From: Roseomonas elaeocarpi
GTDB lineage: Bacteria; Pseudomonadota; Alphaproteobacteria; Acetobacterales; Acetobacteraceae
Assembly: GCF_042433915.1 (NCBI RefSeq)
Contig: NZ_JBHLUN010000005.1
Coordinates: 62,001 to 126,000, forward strand
Direction of reading: 5' to 3'
DNA length: 64,000 nucleotides
The translations under genes were made by a program, and so were the position numbers. Below the pieces are notes generated by a model. The model was not told the DNA's origin, searched no databases, and saw nothing but the letters and a program-made list of their open reading frames with translations. Below are positions 53,267-61,881 of this stretch, in pieces. Numbering within the stretch: position 1 is the first letter of the stretch; the number at the start of each line of letters is the position of its first letter.

Positions 53267-53784
53267 GACGGCTCCTTAGCCACACGGCGGTCGCCGGTCG
53301 AGGGGGAACGAAACAGGGCATCGGCCGCCAGTGTTACGACGCCCAGCACGATGGCGGCGTCGGCCACGTTGAAGACGTACCAGTGCCAGCCCCAGGCCGA
53401 GGCATCCACGAAGTCGAACACCGCGCCGAAGCGCAGCCGGTCGATGACGTTGCCCACCGCGCCGCCCACGATCGCGCCCAGCGCCACCGTGACGGCGCGG
53501 GTCTCGGCCCGCGACATCCAGCGCAGCAGCACGATCGCGATCACCAGCGCGAGACCTGCCAGCAGCCAGCCATGCCAGGGCGCCTCGCCCGCCAGCAGCC
53601 CGAAGGTCACGCCGTGGTTCCACACCATGGAAAAGTTGAGCCCGAAGGGGCCGGCCGAGAAGACCGGAACCTGGCCGACGGCGGGCAGGTTCAGCCCGGC
53701 CGCCATCCACCACTTGCTGAGCTGGTCGGCCACCAGCACCAGCACGGCGGCGGTGAGGCCGAGGGGAAGCATGGCGCGGCGCAT
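53263..53784 (-). CDS. lspA: lipoprotein signal peptidase
   Basis: Inner-membrane aspartyl peptidase II of 173 residues that removes lipoprotein signal peptides. ATG 53784 shares a base with the ileS stop (TGATG). Four membrane helices; the catalytic Asp pair lies in NVIDRLRFGAVFDFVD and FNVADAAIVLG, and ADQLSKWW is the conserved N-terminal motif. The following gene encodes a lipoprotein, overlapping by four bases. Order ileS-lspA-lipoprotein is conserved in alphaproteobacteria. Confidence 0.95.
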   Translation of the reverse strand: MRRAMLPLGLTAAVLVLVADQLSKWWMAAGLNLPAVGQVPVFSAGPFGLNFSMVWNHGVTFGLLAGEAPWHGWLLAGLALVIAIVLLRWMSRAETRAVTVALGAIVGGAVGNVIDRLRFGAVFDFVDASAWGWHWYVFNVADAAIVLGVVTLAADALFRSPSTGDRRVAKEPS

Positions 53785-56666
53785 CAGCCCACCGCCGCGT
53801 CGCAGCGCAGGCACAGGTCGGCGTGGCGGGCCGTGCCGACTTCCTCCAGCACGCGCCAGCAGCGGGCGCACTTGGTGCCGGGCGCGACGGCGGTGGTGGC
53901 CAGCAGCGCCTCATCGGCCGCGGCCGCCATGCTGCCCTCCAGCGGCGGCGGGGCGGCGACCGTGACCTGGGACACGATCAGAACCTCCTCCCAGATCGCG
54001 GGCGAAAGCAGCTCCGCGGCCTCGCCCGAAGCGCCGAGCTGCACCGAGGCCTGCAAGGAGGAGCCGATTCGCCCTTCGCGACGGTCCGCTTCCAGGAGCT
54101 GGGTGATCAGGCCGCGCTCGGCGCGCACCTTGGCCCACTTGGCCGCCAGCGAATCGTCGCGCCATTCCGGCGGCAGGTCCGGGAAGCGCTGGAGGTGCAC
54201 CGAGCCGTCCTCCGACGGGAAGCGGGCGAGCCAGGCTTCCTCGGCGGTGAAGGGCAGCACCGGGGCCAGCCAGGTCGTCAGGCAGCGGTGCAGCGCGTCC
54301 AGCACGGTGCGCGCCGCGCGGCGGCGGTCGCTGTCGGCGGCGTCGCAGTAGAGGCTGTCCTTGCGCACGTCGAAGTAGAAGGCCGACAGGTCGGTGGCGC
54401 AAAAGGCGTGGATCTCCGGCACCACGCCCGACCAGTCGTAGGTTTCCACCGCGCGGCGAATTCGGGCATCCAGCTCGCTCAGGCGATGGAGAACCCAGCG
54501 CTCCAGCTCGGGTAGGGCCGCGTGCTCCACCCGCTCGGCCTCGGTGAAGCCGTCGAGGTTGCCCAGCAGCCAGCGCAGCGTATTGCGCAGGCGGCGGTAC
54601 AGTTCCGCCGTCTGCTCCAGGATGCGCGGGCCGATCCGCTGGTCCTCGGTGGTGTCGGCGTTCATCACCCACAGGCGCAGGATGTCGGCACCGTATTTCT
54701 TGGTGACTTCCTGCGGCGCCGTGACGTTGCCCAGCGACTTCGACATCTTCCGCCCGGTTTCATCCAGCGTGAAGCCGTGCGTCAGCAGCGCCTTGAAGGG
54801 GGCGATGCCGCGGGTGCCGATGGATTCCAGCAGCGACGAATGGAACCAGCCGCGGTGCTGGTCCGATCCTTCGAGATAGAGGTCGGCCGGGAAGGGCAGG
54901 TCGCGCTCGGGCGTCAGCGTGAAGGCGTGCGTCGAGCCGGACTCGAACCACACGTCCACGATGTCCATCACCTGCTCGTAGTCGTCCGGGTTGCGACCGT
55001 TGCCCAGGAAGCGGGCGGCGGCACCGGGCTTGTACCAGGCGTCGGCGCCTTCCTCGCGGAAGGCGGCGGTGACGCGCTCCAGCACCTCCGGGTCGCGCAG
55101 CGGCTCGGAGGTGGTCTTGTTCACGAAGACCGGGATCGGCACGCCCCAGGCGCGCTGGCGGGAGATGCACCAGTCCGGCCGGGCGGCGACCATGGAGGTG
55201 ATGCGGTTGCGCCCGACCTCGGGCACGAAATGCGTGACGGCCAGCGCGTCCAGCGCCTTGGCGCGGATCTGGTTGCCATCGTCCATGGCGATGAACCACT
55301 GCGGCGTGGCCCGGAAGATCACCGGCTTCTTGGAGCGCCAGGAATGCGGGTAGGAGTGCCGCAGCGACCCCTTGGCCGCCAGTCTGCCGGTAGCCTCCAT
55401 CGCAGCCCAGACCGGCTCGTGCGCCTTGAAGACGTGGATGCCTGTGAAGCCCGGCGCCTGCACCGTGTAGGTGCCGTCATCCGCCACCGTTTCCGGCACG
55501 GGCAGGCCGAACTGCCGGCCCAGCGCGAAGTCGTCCTCGCCATGGGACGGGGCGATGTGGACGAAGCCCGTGCCGGCATCGGCGGTCACGAACTCGCCCG
55601 GCAGCATCGGCACGTCGAAGTCGTAGCCGCCCTCGCCGCCGGCCCAGCCGCGCAGCGGGTGTGCCAGCACCGTGCCGGCGAGCTCGGCGCCCTTGAGCAC
55701 GCGGCGGATGCTGTGCGCCTCCAGACCCGTGTCGCGGCAGAAGCTTTCCACCAGCGGCAGCGCCACGATGAGGTTGTCGCCCACCCGCAGCAGCGAGCCT
55801 TCCGCCACCGTGTCGACGTGGATCAGCGCGTAGTCGATCTCCTCGCCGTAAGCGACGGCGCGGTTGGCCGGCATGGTCCAGGGCGTGGTGGTCCAGATCA
55901 CCACGTCGGCGCCGAGCGCCTCCTCCACGGGGGAGCGCAGCACGGGGAAGCGCGCGTGCAGCGTCGGGCTGGTGTGGTCGTGGTACTCGATCTCGGCATC
56001 GGCCAGCGCGGTCTTCTCGACCGGGCTCCACATCACCGGGCGCAGGCCGCGATAGAGCGAGCCGTTCAGCAGGAACTTGCCGATCTCGCCCGCGATCGTC
56101 GCCTCGGAGGAGAAATCCATCGTGGCGTAGGGGTGCTGCCAGTCGCCCAGCACGCCCAGGCGCCCGAACTCCTCCCGCTGAACGTTCAGCCAGTGCGCGG
56201 CATAGGCGCGGCACTCGGCGCGGAAGTCGAGGATCGGCACCTGATCCTTGTCGACGCCACCCTTATACTTGCCCTTGGGGTTGCGGTATTCTTCCTCGAC
56301 CTTCCACTCGATCGGCAGGCCGTGGCAGTCCCAACCCGGAACGTAGTTCGCGTCGCGGCCCGACATCTGGGCAGCGCGGTTGATCACGTCCTTCAGGATC
56401 TTGTTCAGCGCGTGCCCGATGTGCAGCGGCCCGTTGGCGTAGGGCGGGCCGTCATGCAGCACGAATTTCGGCAGCCCGGCGGACTGCGCCCGCAGCCGGT
56501 CGCGCAGGCCCTGCTGCTCCCAGCGCTCGAGCCAGCCGGGCTCGCGCTTGGGCAGGTCGCCCTTCATCGGGAAAGGGGTGCGCGGCAGGAAGACCGTGCC
56601 GCGCCAGTCCACGGCGCTGCCCGTGGCGGGGGCCGCGGTGCTGGCGTCTTGCGGGGCGTCGTTCAT
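53784..56666 (-). CDS. ileS: isoleucyl-tRNA synthetase
   Basis: Class I enzyme of 960 residues charging tRNA-Ile. HIGH motif in YANGPLHIGHALNKILKD (about 80-97), WDCHGLPIE, the editing domain WTTTPWTMPANRAV, and KMSKS in GRKMSKSLGN (about 645). The C-terminal zinc finger CARCWRVLEE ... CLRC is complete, so this is the bacterial-type, mupirocin-sensitive clade. The stop overlaps lspA. No T-box is seen upstream, as expected outside Firmicutes. Confidence 0.97.
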   Translation of the reverse strand: MNDAPQDASTAAPATGSAVDWRGTVFLPRTPFPMKGDLPKREPGWLERWEQQGLRDRLRAQSAGLPKFVLHDGPPYANGPLHIGHALNKILKDVINRAAQMSGRDANYVPGWDCHGLPIEWKVEEEYRNPKGKYKGGVDKDQVPILDFRAECRAYAAHWLNVQREEFGRLGVLGDWQHPYATMDFSSEATIAGEIGKFLLNGSLYRGLRPVMWSPVEKTALADAEIEYHDHTSPTLHARFPVLRSPVEEALGADVVIWTTTPWTMPANRAVAYGEEIDYALIHVDTVAEGSLLRVGDNLIVALPLVESFCRDTGLEAHSIRRVLKGAELAGTVLAHPLRGWAGGEGGYDFDVPMLPGEFVTADAGTGFVHIAPSHGEDDFALGRQFGLPVPETVADDGTYTVQAPGFTGIHVFKAHEPVWAAMEATGRLAAKGSLRHSYPHSWRSKKPVIFRATPQWFIAMDDGNQIRAKALDALAVTHFVPEVGRNRITSMVAARPDWCISRQRAWGVPIPVFVNKTTSEPLRDPEVLERVTAAFREEGADAWYKPGAAARFLGNGRNPDDYEQVMDIVDVWFESGSTHAFTLTPERDLPFPADLYLEGSDQHRGWFHSSLLESIGTRGIAPFKALLTHGFTLDETGRKMSKSLGNVTAPQEVTKKYGADILRLWVMNADTTEDQRIGPRILEQTAELYRRLRNTLRWLLGNLDGFTEAERVEHAALPELERWVLHRLSELDARIRRAVETYDWSGVVPEIHAFCATDLSAFYFDVRKDSLYCDAADSDRRRAARTVLDALHRCLTTWLAPVLPFTAEEAWLARFPSEDGSVHLQRFPDLPPEWRDDSLAAKWAKVRAERGLITQLLEADRREGRIGSSLQASVQLGASGEAAELLSPAIWEEVLIVSQVTVAAPPPLEGSMAAAADEALLATTAVAPGTKCARCWRVLEEVGTARHADLCLRCDAAVG

Positions 56667-56955
56667 GGGGATCGTGTTCCGGGCGTCGGGCGCCAGATGC
56701 GGTGGCGACCGCGGGCAGGGGGATGGGTGAAGCGCGAAATCCCGGCTCTCAATCGAGGGCCGGGCGGATAATTCGCGCCTGTGTCCGCCTGAACATGCCG
56801 GCGTTATGGGGAGGGCGGGCGTTCCCGGTCAAGCGGTCGCATCCACCCTGGCAAGCCGCTCACGTCCCTGGGTCCGCTCCGGCGGTGATCCGGCGAGCCT
56901 GATGTGGCTCAAGCCAAAATCGCAGCGCCGTCCGCCGGACCGCGACGCGGCCCGG

Positions 56956-57078
56956 TTACTCCGCGGCAGGGAGACTGTCGGCGGCGACGTCGCGTTGCGG
57001 GCCCGCCAGGGCGACGCGGAGCACGGTGCTCAGCGCGACGAAGATGGCGAGAGCAATCACGAAGCTGATCTGGTGCAT
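56956..57078 (-). CDS. 40-residue membrane microprotein (second of a pair)
   Basis: Too short for usual gene tracks. ATG 57078, with AAGGGG eleven bases upstream, gives 40 residues: a membrane helix (ISFVIALAIFVALSTVLRVA, residues 4-23) then a polar, acidic tail ending PAAE. It follows the first microprotein (57171-57293) by 92 bases with a hairpin between. The helix-then-polar-tail layout and identical length suggest the two work together. No family recognised. Confidence 0.65.
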   Translation of the reverse strand: MHQISFVIALAIFVALSTVLRVALAGPQRDVAADSLPAAE

Positions 57079-57130
57079 CGTTTTATTTCCCCTTCGTGTT
57101 CGATTACTCGGACAACGCCTGCGGCAATTC

Positions 57131-57161
57131 TGCGCCGGGGCGTGAGCGCCCCGTCGGCGCA
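57131..57161 (-). terminator. hairpin between the two microprotein genes
   Basis: Inner stem CGGGGCG / CGCCCCG with loop TGAG, extended by TGCGC / GGCGCA (about 12 pairs in all). It starts 9 bases after the first microprotein stop. No U-tract, so it may reduce rather than stop transcription, or stabilise the upstream message. Confidence 0.5.
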
Positions 57162-57170
57162 GCCGTGGCC

Positions 57171-57293
57171 TCAGTCCGCCAGGCGGGCGCTGCGCGGCAG
57201 GCCGTGCGGGTAGATGGACTTCATGACGACCTGCGCGGCCACGTTGCCGACGGCAACCAGGGCGATCACAGCGATAAAGGCGGTCTCGATCAT
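57171..57293 (-). CDS. 40-residue membrane microprotein (first of a pair)
   Basis: ATG 57293 follows GAGGAG eight bases upstream and reads 40 codons to TGA 57171. One membrane helix (ETAFIAVIALVAVGNVAAQV, residues 3-22), then KSIYPHGLPRSARLAD, a short basic tail. Its excellent ribosome-binding site, natural codon use and sister gene argue that it is real. Upstream on the same strand are a possible -35 TTGACT (57415-57420) and the 14-base direct repeats at 57431-57469. Function unknown; single-helix microproteins often tune larger membrane complexes. Confidence 0.7.
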   Translation of the reverse strand: MIETAFIAVIALVAVGNVAAQVVMKSIYPHGLPRSARLAD

Positions 57294-57607
57294 GAAACAA
57301 ACTCCTCGGGATCAGTTCCCGTCAACGAGGAGAATATGGGGCGTTGCGGCGCAGCGTCGCAAGCATAGAACGAGTGAATAGCCGCGCTTCGGAGGAATAT
57401 CTGGACGACGGCCAAGTCAAAATGCTCCGCATCTTATGTAAGACTTGGGCTGTTTATCTTATGCAAGACCTGCAAGGGGGGGCGACGACACCCCCCTCGA
57501 CAGCACGGCACTGGCTGCTTCGACTGCCCGAAGTCTGGATCCGCGGCTCGGAGCATCACGGGGAAGAGTGTGTGAGGCGGGGCAGCGGGAGCCATCGCTC
57601 CCGGGCG
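57294..57607. other. lower-GC regulatory region between ribF and microproteins
   Basis: Carries the operator-like repeats at 57431-57469 and a weak minus-strand promoter (TTGACT at 57415-57420 with TATTCC 15 bases on). It also holds a G7/C6 hairpin (57474-57496) between the ribF stop (57608) and these signals, which could end ribF transcription. A plus-strand frame across it has no coding character. Confidence 0.45.
57431..57469. repeat. pair of 14-base direct repeats, operator-like
   Basis: ATCTTATGTAAGAC at 57431-57444 and ATCTTATGCAAGAC at 57456-57469, one mismatch, 25 bases apart. Each contains an inverted repeat CTTA-N2-(T/C)AAG. They lie 11 bases upstream of the possible -35 of the microprotein pair. 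Confidence 0.6.
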
Positions 57608-58588
57608 TCAGTCTAGGACGCGGCGTGCCTGTCGGGCGTCCTCGGCGATCGCGTCCTTCAACTCCTCCAGCCCCGCGAAGGTCGCGTCGGGACGCAGGAA
57701 CTGATGCAGCCGCACGCCGATCTCCTGGCCGTAAAGGTCGCCCTGCCAGTCGAACAGGTGCACCTCGAGGCGGGTCTGCGGATCGCCGCCCAGCGTCGGG
57801 CGGCGGCCGACATTGGCGACGCCCTTCACCTCGGTGCCGTCGGGCAGGACCACGGTCACGGCGTAAACGCCGCGCGCCGGCTCGATATGCCGGCCGAGCC
57901 ACAGGTTGGCGGTGGGCCAGCCGAGCACCCGGCCGAGCTTATCGCCGTGCACCACCTCGCCCCGGATTTCCCAGGGGCGGCCGAGATCGGCGGCGGCGCG
58001 CTCCGGATAGCCGTCCTGAAGGTTGCGGCGGATGCGGGTGGAGGACACCGTGCCCTCCGCGTCGGTGACGGGGGGCACGACCGTCAGGCCGATGCCGCGC
58101 CGCTCCGCTTCCCGGCTCAGCAGCGCCACGTTGCCGCCGCGGCGATGGCCGAAGGCGAAGTCCGCGCCGCAGGCCAGGTGGCGGGCGCCGATGCCGCGAT
58201 GGAGAACCTCCTCCACGAAGGCTTCCGCCCCCATCGCCGCCAGCTCCGCCCCGAAGGGCAGGGCATAAACCACCCGGCAGCCGGCATCGCGCAGGGCGGC
58301 GCACTTGGCGGGCTGCGGGGTCAGACGGAAAGGCGGGTCCTCGGGCCGGAAATGCTCGCGCGGGTGCGGCTCGAAGGTCAGGGCGGCCAGCGGCAGGTCC
58401 GGCCGTGCGCCGTGCGCCGCGCGCAACACGGCGCGGTGGCCGATATGCACGCCGTCGAGGTTGCCCAGCGCGACCGTGGCGCCGCGCGCCGCGGCCGGCA
58501 CGTCGCGCCAGTCATGGACCACGGTGAAGCCGCCGGGCTGATCGCCGCTGCCAGCGCAAACGGCGGAGGTGCTGGGGAAGCTCGTCAC
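57608..58588 (-). CDS. ribF: bifunctional riboflavin kinase/FAD synthetase
   Basis: Makes FMN and FAD. From GTG 58588 it has 326 residues; the start overlaps the LOG-family stop by four bases (GTGA). The N-terminal FAD synthetase nucleotidyltransferase has GNLDGVHIGHRAVL, ALTFEPHPREHF, GADFAFGHRRGGNV and the SSTRIR motif. The C-terminal riboflavin kinase has GWPTANL, GVYAV, GVANVGRRPT and LEVHLFDWQGDLYGQ. Complete for both steps. A much longer frame reading upstream is the shadow of the neighbouring gene. Confidence 0.95.
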   Translation of the reverse strand: MTSFPSTSAVCAGSGDQPGGFTVVHDWRDVPAAARGATVALGNLDGVHIGHRAVLRAAHGARPDLPLAALTFEPHPREHFRPEDPPFRLTPQPAKCAALRDAGCRVVYALPFGAELAAMGAEAFVEEVLHRGIGARHLACGADFAFGHRRGGNVALLSREAERRGIGLTVVPPVTDAEGTVSSTRIRRNLQDGYPERAAADLGRPWEIRGEVVHGDKLGRVLGWPTANLWLGRHIEPARGVYAVTVVLPDGTEVKGVANVGRRPTLGGDPQTRLEVHLFDWQGDLYGQEIGVRLHQFLRPDATFAGLEELKDAIAEDARQARRVLD

Positions 58589-59184
58589 GCCTGGGCCGGG
58601 CTCTCGATCCACTTCGGCACCGCCGGGGCCCGGAAGTTCCGCAGCATGCTGATCGCCTGCTCGGGCGTGTCCGCGCGCATGGCCAGCAGCCGGTGCTCGG
58701 GCTTGAGGAAGCCTTCCCGCTGCATGGAATCCAGCAGCGTCATCATGCCTTCCCAGTAGCCCTCGACGTCCAGGAACACCGCGCCCTTGCCGTGGAGGCC
58801 GAGCTGCGACCAGGTCAGGACCTCGAAGACCTCCTCCAGCGTGCCGAAGCCGCCGGGCAGGATCACGAAGCCATCCGACAATTCCGCCATCATGGCCTTC
58901 CGCTCGTGCATGGAACGCACGACGTGCAGGCGGGTCACGGAACCGTGTCCGACCTCGCGCTGCATCAGCGCCTCGGGGATCACGCCATCCACCTCCGCAC
59001 CGGCCTGCATCGCCGCGTCCGCCACGACGCCCATCAGCCCGACCTTGCCGCCCCCGTAGACGAGGTCCATGCCCTCGGCCGCGATCTGCTGACCCAGGGC
59101 GCGCGCGACCTCGGCATAGATCGGGCGGGCGCCCGGATTGGCCCCGCAGAACACGCAGACGCGCTTCATTGTCTTGTCTTCCAT
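58585..59184 (-). CDS. LOG family protein (TIGR00730), nucleoside monophosphate phosphoribohydrolase
   Basis: Cytosolic protein of 199 residues (194 from the second Met, MKRVCVFC, which may be the true start). The Rossmann-like LOG fold has VCVFCGANPGARPIYAEVAR, DLVYGGGKVGLMGVVADAAM, the Arg in MHERKAMMAELSDGFV and the signature PGGFGTLEE. Proteins of this family cleave cytokinin riboside or other nucleoside 5'-monophosphates to base and ribose-5-phosphate. Coupled to ribF. Confidence 0.9.
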   Translation of the reverse strand: MEDKTMKRVCVFCGANPGARPIYAEVARALGQQIAAEGMDLVYGGGKVGLMGVVADAAMQAGAEVDGVIPEALMQREVGHGSVTRLHVVRSMHERKAMMAELSDGFVILPGGFGTLEEVFEVLTWSQLGLHGKGAVFLDVEGYWEGMMTLLDSMQREGFLKPEHRLLAMRADTPEQAISMLRNFRAPAVPKWIESPAQA

Positions 59185-59351
59185 ACCGTTGATCTAAGGC
59201 CATCACGGTCCCGAGCGATAGCGACCGGCCGGGAAAGACAGTTTCGCGTCGCGAGCCTGCTGCGCCGCTTCGGAATGGCTGAGCATGGACAAGCCGCTCC
59301 CCCAGCGCGACACCGGCCTTCCTGCGACGAGCGCGAAAGAAAGGATGGGGC

Positions 59352-60479
59352 ATGGCGTCGATCGACCTGGGCACCAGCGAGAAGCTGCTGGCGGAACTCC
59401 GTGGCTGGGTGGAGATCGAGACCCCCACCACCGACGCGGCGGCGGTGAACCGGCTGCTGGACCGGGCCGAGGCTGGCCTGCGCGAGGTCGGCGCCGCGCT
59501 GGAGCGCATCCCGGGGCAGGGCGGCTACGGCGACAACCTCCTCGCCCGCACGCCGGGGGAGGGCGCGCCGCTGCTGGTGGTGGTGCACCTGGACACAGTG
59601 TGGAACCACGGCACGCTGGCCGGCCCGATGCCCTTCCGGGTGGAGGGCGAGCGCGCCTACGGCCCCGGGATCTACGACATGAAGTCCGGCTCCTTCCTGG
59701 CCTTCCACGCGGTGCGCGAGATCCTGCGCCAGCGGGTGCCGACCCGGCGGCCCGTGACGCTGCTGTTCACCCCCGACGAGGAAGTGGGCTCGCCCACCTC
59801 GCGCGCGATCATCGAGAACGAGGCGCGCCGCTCCGCCGCCGTGCTGATCGCCGAGCCCGCGGGCGGGCCGCAGGGCGCCTGCGTCACTGCGCGCAAGGGC
59901 GTTGGCCGCTTCGACGTGAGGATCCACGGCGTGTCGGCCCATTCCGGCGGCAACTGGACCGAGGGGCGCAGCGCCGTGGTGGCGCTGGCCGAGCTGATCC
60001 GCACGGTGCACGGCATGGTCGACCTCGAGCGCGGCACCACCACCAACGTGGCCCCGGTCTGGGGTGGCACGCGGCCCAACGTCGTGCCGCCGGAAGCGGG
60101 CTGCGAGATCGACCTGCGCGTGGCGACGGCGGAGGATGGCAAGGCCGCCGAGCGCGCCATCCTGGCCCTGGCCGGTGAGCGCGACGGCATCCGCATCGAG
60201 GTTTCGGGCGGCATGAACCGGCCGCCGATGGTGGAGAGCGCCGAAACCCTGCGCCTGTACGAGGCGGCGCGCGCCCTGGCGCGGGAGGTCGGCTACGACC
60301 TGCCCAAGCAGCACCGCGGCGGCGGCTCGGACGGCAACTTCACCGCGGCGCTGGGCATCCCGACGCTGGACGGGCTGGGCTGCACCGGGGCTGGCGCCCA
60401 CGCGCCGCACGAGCACATCCTGTGGCGTGACCTGTTGCCGCGCGGGCAGGTGCTGGCGAGGCTGATGCAAACGCTCTGA
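59352..60479 (+). CDS. M20 family metallopeptidase (glutamate carboxypeptidase/CPG2-like)
   Basis: Zinc hydrolase of 375 residues. Metal ligands: VVHLDTVW (His, Asp), GPGIYDMKSG (bridging Asp), FTPDEEVGSP (catalytic Glu pair), IAEPAGG and the C-terminal His in HAPHEHI. The dimerisation domain (about 180-290) contains GVSAHSGGNWTEGRSAVVAL, typical of carboxypeptidase G2. No signal peptide, so probably cytosolic. A second, different M20 enzyme lies at 6.5 kb. Substrate probably an N-acyl amino acid or folate-like compound. Confidence 0.9.
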   Translation: MASIDLGTSEKLLAELRGWVEIETPTTDAAAVNRLLDRAEAGLREVGAALERIPGQGGYGDNLLARTPGEGAPLLVVVHLDTVWNHGTLAGPMPFRVEGERAYGPGIYDMKSGSFLAFHAVREILRQRVPTRRPVTLLFTPDEEVGSPTSRAIIENEARRSAAVLIAEPAGGPQGACVTARKGVGRFDVRIHGVSAHSGGNWTEGRSAVVALAELIRTVHGMVDLERGTTTNVAPVWGGTRPNVVPPEAGCEIDLRVATAEDGKAAERAILALAGERDGIRIEVSGGMNRPPMVESAETLRLYEAARALAREVGYDLPKQHRGGGSDGNFTAALGIPTLDGLGCTGAGAHAPHEHILWRDLLPRGQVLARLMQTL

Positions 60480-60527
60480 AATGCGTGGCCGCCATTCCGG
60501 AAAGGGAATGGCGGCTGGGCCGCTGCC

Positions 60528-60962
60528 TCAGCTGGCGGGGACGGCGAGGCCGAGCAGAAGGGTCACCAGCTCGGCTTCCTCGACCTCCAGCGCCGCCTGG
60601 GCCGGGGTGAACCAGCGCGTTTCCCGCTCCCGCCGCTCCGGCCAGTTCTTGACCTGCCGCTCCACCCGCAGCGGAAACACCGCCACGTCGCAGGGGATCT
60701 CGCGACCGCTGCGCAGCCGCTTGTTGTAGTGGTAGCTGCCGATCGACCTGTCCGACACCGCCCCGAGGAGCCCGGCCTCCTCGAAGGCTTCCTTGGCCGC
60801 CAACTCGTGCGGGGCGAGGTCCTTCTCGGCCCAGCCCTTGGGCAGCACCCAGCGATGCGTTTCGCGGCTCGTCACCAGCATCACGCGCATTTCGCCGTCC
60901 ACTTCGGCGTAGGGGAGGGCCGCATACTGCCGGCCCAGCCGCTTCTTCAGCTTGTTAGTCAT
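60528..60962 (-). CDS. NUDIX hydrolase
   Basis: Pyrophosphohydrolase of 144 residues from ATG 60962. The NUDIX box is present as LPKGWAEKDLAPHELAAKEA continuing FEEAGL, in which the usual Arg of REUxEE is Lys, as in many alphaproteobacterial members. Members hydrolyse nucleoside diphosphates linked to other moieties, such as diphosphoinositol or dinucleoside polyphosphates. It is divergent from the DUF47/Pit phosphate pair. The longer frame upstream is rejected since it crosses the promoter region. Confidence 0.87.
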   Translation of the reverse strand: MTNKLKKRLGRQYAALPYAEVDGEMRVMLVTSRETHRWVLPKGWAEKDLAPHELAAKEAFEEAGLLGAVSDRSIGSYHYNKRLRSGREIPCDVAVFPLRVERQVKNWPERRERETRWFTPAQAALEVEEAELVTLLLGLAVPAS

Positions 60963-60973
60963 TCGGAACTGTC

Positions 60974-60998
60974 TTTCTTGACAGCTCAATTCAAGAAA
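60974..60998. promoter_or_regulatory. inverted repeat TTTCTTGA-N9-TCAAGAAA
   Basis: Perfect eight-base dyad with a nine-base spacer, just 12 bases upstream of the NUDIX start and in the divergent region before the DUF47 gene. It fits a dimeric regulator's operator; overlapping it is CTGTC-TTTCTT-GACAG. It does not match a two-direct-repeat Pho box. Confidence 0.5.
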
Positions 60999-61215
60999 AT
61001 GGCCGCTGTCCACCGAGTAAATGGGGAAAAATTCCGCCTGCGGCAAGGATTCGTTGCCAACCTTCCTCTGCTGTCCAACTGGCGTGACACCGTGGCCATG
61101 TTGTGCCGCCCCCGCTAAGAAGGACCACCTGGCCATCACTGCAGGGCCAGGGCTTTGTTGTGCCCGATTCCGGTGCCCTCGCGGCCGGGCCGGGTCGTTG
61201 AAGGGTTCTTGTTTG

Positions 61216-61860
61216 ATGCTGAGTTGGTTCCGCCGCATGCTCCCGCATGAGGAGCGCTTCTTCGATCTGTTCGGGCAGCATGCGGACGCCATCGTCGTCG
61301 GGGCGGAGGAACTGCGGGCCATGCTCGAAGGCGGCGAGGCCGTGGTGCGGCACTATCCCCGCGTGCTGGACGCCGAGGACCGGGCCGACGCCATCACCCG
61401 CGAGGTCGTGCAGGCGGTGCGCCGGACCTTCGTGACGCCCTTCGACCGCGGCGACATCCAGGACCTGATCGGCAGCATGGACGACACGCTGGATCAGATG
61501 AAGAAGACCGCCAAGGCCATTTCCCTGTTCGGGATGACGGAGTTCAGCCCCGATATGCGGCGCATGGGCGATGCGATCCTGCGCTGCGCCCGGCTGCTGC
61601 GGGAGGCCGTGCCGCAGCTGTCGGACATCAACCGCAATGTCGGCAGCATCAACGCCTTGTGCGAGTCGATCCGCCAGACCGAGGGCGAGGCCGACGACAT
61701 CCACGACGCCGGCGTCACGACACTGTTTCGCGAAACGCCGGACGGGCAGGCAATGCGCTTCATCGCGGTGCGCGAGGTGTTTGACCTGCTCGAGCGGGTG
61801 GTGGACCGCTTTGACGACGCGGCGAACCAGGTCGAAGGCATCGTGATCGAACACGTCTGA
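61216..61860 (+). CDS. DUF47 family phosphate-transport accessory protein
   Basis: PhoU-like helical protein of 214 residues from ATG 61216. Opens LSWFRRMLPHEERFFDLFGQ and contains TRSV-type ITREVVQAVRRTFVTPFDRG, with conserved DIQDLIGSMDDTLDQM. Members sit beside Pit phosphate transporters and are thought to modulate them. Pit starts 22 bases after the stop. Confidence 0.92.
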   Translation: MLSWFRRMLPHEERFFDLFGQHADAIVVGAEELRAMLEGGEAVVRHYPRVLDAEDRADAITREVVQAVRRTFVTPFDRGDIQDLIGSMDDTLDQMKKTAKAISLFGMTEFSPDMRRMGDAILRCARLLREAVPQLSDINRNVGSINALCESIRQTEGEADDIHDAGVTTLFRETPDGQAMRFIAVREVFDLLERVVDRFDDAANQVEGIVIEHV

Positions 61861-61881
61861 GCCGACGGACCCGATAACCCC

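Noticed and set aside
54522..56771. Plus-strand open frame of 749 codons opposite ileS
   Set aside because: Low-complexity His/Gln/Arg/Val composition and full overlap with ileS motifs on the minus strand.
61021..61215. N-terminal extension of the DUF47 protein
   Set aside because: The frame is open but the added residues are non-conserved; the family begins at the ATG at 61216.
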